The notes under the pieces are model-generated. The model did not search any database. It was not told where the DNA came from and saw only the letters and a list, made by a program, of their open reading frames with translations. The translations under genes and the position numbers were made by a program. Shown here piece by piece: positions 6,632 to 8,837 of a DNA stretch of 8,837 bases; position 1 is the stretch's first letter; each line of letters opens with the position of its first letter. Source of the DNA: an uncultured Pseudomonadota bacterium (GTDB taxonomy: Bacteria > Pseudomonadota > Gammaproteobacteria > Methylococcales > Methylomonadaceae); NCBI GenBank assembly GCA_903904275.1, contig CAIVBX010000072.1, forward strand, positions 1-8,837, given 5' to 3'.

Positions 6632-6877
6632 ATGTTAGAAACATTAAGTGCATCGGCATCTCCACCGACAATGAATAATCCAAATTCAGAATTAACCAAA
6701 CTTTATGACACGCAACCTTTTACCGCGTACACCGAAGATTTGGAATTCATGTGGCGTTGGACAATTTACCAAGACAATAAATTGATTCAAGAAGGTTGTT
6801 CATTATCGTTAGATTCATCACGACACGCAGTAAAACACGTCATGGCATTTTTTAATATGCAAGGCAAAATGTTGTAA
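6632..6877 (+). CDS. mmoD: sMMO regulatory/inhibitory protein MmoD (OrfY)
   Basis: MmoD is a small protein found between mmoZ and mmoC in sMMO operons. In other methanotrophs it binds the hydroxylase and inhibits it, and it is implicated in the copper-dependent switch between soluble and particulate enzymes. The family core is clear: YTEDLEFMWRWTIYQD (about 33-48), then LIQEGCSLSLDSS (51-63) with the conserved Cys56, then a helix ending in FFNMQGKM. At 81 aa it is shorter than the roughly 103 aa of M. capsulatus; the N-terminus and the C-terminal tail are both shorter. The first ATG is used, but it has no visible Shine-Dalgarno sequence; an in-frame ATG at 6671 is also unsupported and would leave 68 aa. 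It lies directly after the internal hairpin, 57 bp before mmoC. Confidence 0.9.
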   Translation: MLETLSASASPPTMNNPNSELTKLYDTQPFTAYTEDLEFMWRWTIYQDNKLIQEGCSLSLDSSRHAVKHVMAFFNMQGKML

Positions 6878-6934
6878 ATCTCAATCCAATACAAACTAAA
6901 TAAAAATAAAAAAGCAGAACAGGAGTTTTTTAGA

Positions 6935-7972
6935 ATGGCAGCGACACATCAAGTAACAATTATTACCCAAGACAACGAATCCGTTGTTTTTGAATGCCGT
7001 TCAGACGAAGACGTTATTTCAGCGGCGTTACGTCAAGATATTTATTTAATGGCTTCATGCCGCGAAGGCGGTTGCGCGACCTGCAAGGGACTGTGTTCAG
7101 AAGGCGATTACATTTTAGGGAAATTCAGTTCACAAGCCTTGCCGTATGCCGAAGAAGAAGCAGGCGAAGTGTTGTTATGTACTTGTTATCCCTCGACGGA
7201 TATAGAAGTTGAAGTGCCTTACACTTATGACCGTATTTCATTTTCACCCGAAGGCTTATTTTTTGAAGCCGAAGTCACCGAAATTTCACAAATTTCTAGC
7301 AACGTGATGCGCTTTTTATTAACGCGAACAGGCGACGATAAAAACGTTAAATTTGAATCGGGACAATTTTTTGATTTAGAAATTCCTGGTACAACGACAA
7401 CCCGTTCCTATTCCCCTGCCAACATTTCAAACAAAAAAGGCGAATTAGAATTTTTAATTCGGATTGTTGACGGTGGAAAATTTTCAACATTTGTTAAAAA
7501 AGACGCGCAAATTGGGCAAAAAATTCAAGTGAAAAGTGCGTCAGGTATTTTTAGTTTGAAAGAAAATGGTTTCACTCCACGTTATTTTGTGGCTGGCGGT
7601 ACAGGTTTAGCTCCTGTTTTATCAATGGTTCAACACATGCACGAATGGTCAGAACCACAAAAATGTGTGATTTATTTCGGCGTAAATACCGAAGAAGAAG
7701 TGTTCTTTTTGAACGAATTGGAAGATTTAGCGGCAAAAATGCCAACGTTGGAATTGCGAATTTGCGTTTGGAAATACGGCGAATCGTGGCAAGGCGAAAA
7801 AGGTAGTGTGGTGGATATTTTACGCCGCGATTTAACTGAAACAGGTGCGAAACCTGATTTGTATTTGTGTGGACCTCCTGGAATGGTGGATGCGACGTTT
7901 GCCGTTTGTGAAGAAGTCGGCATTTCAAAAGAACACATTTATTTAGAAAAATTCTTGCCTAGCGGTTCATAA
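6935..7972 (+). CDS. mmoC: soluble methane monooxygenase reductase (FAD, [2Fe-2S])
   Basis: MmoC takes electrons from NADH through FAD and a [2Fe-2S] cluster to the diiron centre of the hydroxylase. The N-terminal ferredoxin domain (about 1-100) has the cluster ligands Cys42, Cys47, Cys50 and Cys82, numbered as in M. capsulatus. The FAD domain (about 105-205) carries the flavin motif RSYS (157-160). The NADH domain (about 210-345) carries GGTGLAP (221-227) and CGPPGM (312-317). The length is 345 aa against about 348. A further cysteine, Cys84, lies two residues after the last ligand. AGGAG lies about 10 nt before the ATG. The 104-aa gene starts 18 bp downstream. Confidence 0.97.
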   Translation: MAATHQVTIITQDNESVVFECRSDEDVISAALRQDIYLMASCREGGCATCKGLCSEGDYILGKFSSQALPYAEEEAGEVLLCTCYPSTDIEVEVPYTYDRISFSPEGLFFEAEVTEISQISSNVMRFLLTRTGDDKNVKFESGQFFDLEIPGTTTTRSYSPANISNKKGELEFLIRIVDGGKFSTFVKKDAQIGQKIQVKSASGIFSLKENGFTPRYFVAGGTGLAPVLSMVQHMHEWSEPQKCVIYFGVNTEEEVFFLNELEDLAAKMPTLELRICVWKYGESWQGEKGSVVDILRRDLTETGAKPDLYLCGPPGMVDATFAVCEEVGISKEHIYLEKFLPSGS

Positions 7973-7990
7973 ATTTGGAGTTATCGGCTC

Positions 7991-8305
7991 ATGAAACCCG
8001 ACGATAAAGAATTTCTTGATGATATGGCACGACATTTGAACGGAACGATTAGAGAATTAGATGCCGAAGAAAAAAAGCTGTCTGAAAAAATTGGGCTTCA
8101 GCGAGTTCAAGAACTCAAGGAATTTTGGAATCATGAATTATCCGACGAGGAAGAACATTTTTTTAAAATGACGCTCGATTATTGGGACAAAATTTTGATT
8201 CAAATTTGGGCGCGAATTAAACGAGTTCGACAAACACGTTTGGAAGTGGGACATACGATTATGAAAAAAGCGGTTTTAATCAATCACGACAAAATAGACA
8301 CATGA
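7991..8305 (+). CDS. small helical protein of unknown function between mmoC and mmoG
   Basis: This 104-aa protein matches no family I recognise by name. It is highly charged and appears all-helical: an acidic/basic N-terminal helix region (about 4-45) with possible coiled-coil character, an acidic turn (DEEEHF), then a Trp-rich and basic helix (YWDKILIQIWARIKRVRQ). There is no signal peptide, membrane segment or cysteine, so a soluble cytoplasmic protein is likely. GGAG (7977-7980) lies 10 nt before the ATG. Its stop overlaps the mmoG start as ATGA, so the two are probably translationally coupled. From memory, M. capsulatus also has a small hypothetical gene between mmoC and mmoG. By context it may assist sMMO assembly with the chaperonin; that is inference only. 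Confidence 0.8.
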   Translation: MKPDDKEFLDDMARHLNGTIRELDAEEKKLSEKIGLQRVQELKEFWNHELSDEEEHFFKMTLDYWDKILIQIWARIKRVRQTRLEVGHTIMKKAVLINHDKIDT

Positions 8306-8837
8306 CAAAACACGTTATTTACAATCCAGAAGCACGGCTTAAATTGATGCACGGCATTGACAGCGTGGCTCGCGCCGCAGTTGTCACGATGGGAAGCGCA
8401 GGACCTGCGGTGATGATTCAACATCGCACTGATGGTATTTTTCCGATTTTTACTCGCGACGGCGTAACTGTGGCTCGGTCAATCAATTTTGAAGACCGCA
8501 TTGCCGATTTAGGTGGCCGAATGTTGCGCGATGTGGCGGGCGCGGTTTCACGACAAGTCGGTGACGGCACAACAACTGCCATCGTTTTAGCGCAAAAATT
8601 AGCGCAAGAAAGTTTAAAAAGTGTGGCAGCGGGTTTTCATCCGTTGCAATTGAAAAAAGGTTTAGATTTAGCTCTCGCCTTAGTGGAAAAAAAATTATTA
8701 GACGATGCGGTCAAAGACGTTACATCTGATTGGATTGAAAAAATATCTGCCGTGGCAACCAAGGACGAAAAAGGGGTTGGAAAATTATTAGCAAAGGCTT
8801 TAGAGGAGCTTGGATTAGAAGGACAGCTAACTTTTCA
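8302..8837 (+). CDS. mmoG: GroEL-like chaperonin MmoG, partial (N-terminus)
   Basis: The right window edge cuts this gene; 178 codons are present, about a third of a GroEL-type protein. It covers the equatorial domain start and aligns without gaps to GroEL: the N-terminal helix, the TRDGVTVA segment with Asp53 (equivalent to the ATPase Asp52 of GroEL), GDGTTTA (Asp88) and VAAGFHPLQLKKGLD. However, the usual nucleotide loop TLGPKGRNV reads TMGSAGPAV here, so this is a divergent paralogue rather than the housekeeping chaperonin. MmoG is known in other sMMO operons, where it is needed for sMMO expression and is thought to fold MmoR or the hydroxylase. The ATG overlaps the stop of the preceding gene by 4 bp and has no ribosome binding site of its own. 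Confidence 0.9.
   Translation, partial: MTKHVIYNPEARLKLMHGIDSVARAAVVTMGSAGPAVMIQHRTDGIFPIFTRDGVTVARSINFEDRIADLGGRMLRDVAGAVSRQVGDGTTTAIVLAQKLAQESLKSVAAGFHPLQLKKGLDLALALVEKKLLDDAVKDVTSDWIEKISAVATKDEKGVGKLLAKALEELGLEGQLTF

Noticed and set aside
6878..6934. Possible separate promoter before mmoC
   Set aside because: The gap is A-rich but holds no convincing -35/-10 pair or sigma-54 element; only the AGGAG ribosome binding site is supported.
7572..7938. Two overlapping minus-strand open frames inside mmoC
   Set aside because: Both lie within the conserved FAD/NAD domains of MmoC and have no ribosome binding site or recognisable product.
1..8837. Search for CRISPR arrays, tRNA/rRNA genes, insertion sequences and long direct repeats
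   Set aside because: No regularly spaced repeats, RNA gene signatures, transposase genes or terminal inverted repeats were seen by eye.

Overview
The window carries a soluble methane monooxygenase (sMMO) operon from a methane-oxidising bacterium. The gene order is mmoX-mmoY-mmoB-mmoZ-mmoD-mmoC, then a small gene of unknown function and the start of mmoG, a GroEL-like chaperonin gene cut by the right edge. The DNA is AT-rich (roughly 40% GC by eye). The proteins closely resemble those of Methylococcus capsulatus as I remember them, and MmoX keeps its residue numbering through the diiron site. I therefore infer a low-GC gammaproteobacterial methanotroph (Methylococcales). Genus cannot be read from this window.

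Left part (1-2483, minus strand): a complete YgiQ-type radical SAM gene, followed after only 4 bp by the 5' part of a gene for a secreted NMT1/THI5-like substrate-binding protein that runs off the left edge. Neither is a known sMMO component; they are probably chromosomal neighbours.

Middle (2484-2814): a 331-bp AT-rich divergent region. It holds a near-perfect sigma-54 promoter (2676-2691) driving mmoX, possible upstream activator and bend sites, a weak sigma-70 candidate for ygiQ, and a perfect 9-bp inverted repeat. One arm of that repeat starts at the predicted mmoX transcription start and the other lies just before the mmoX ribosome binding site.

Right part (2815-8837, plus strand): mmoX, mmoY and mmoZ encode the three hydroxylase subunits, mmoB the coupling protein, mmoC the NADH-dependent reductase, and mmoD a small regulator/inhibitor. 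Together they turn CH4, O2 and NADH into methanol. A strong 14-bp hairpin with a T-rich tail sits between mmoZ and mmoD. It divides the operon into a hydroxylase/coupling-protein block and a regulator/reductase/chaperonin block and could lower expression of the second block. The 104-aa gene overlaps mmoG by ATGA, so the two look translationally coupled. The usual sMMO regulators (mmoR, mmoQ, mmoS) are not in the window and could lie beyond the right edge.

The core system is well known. The least explained parts are the 104-aa protein, the divergent nucleotide-site loop of MmoG, the internal hairpin, and the 5'-leader inverted repeat.
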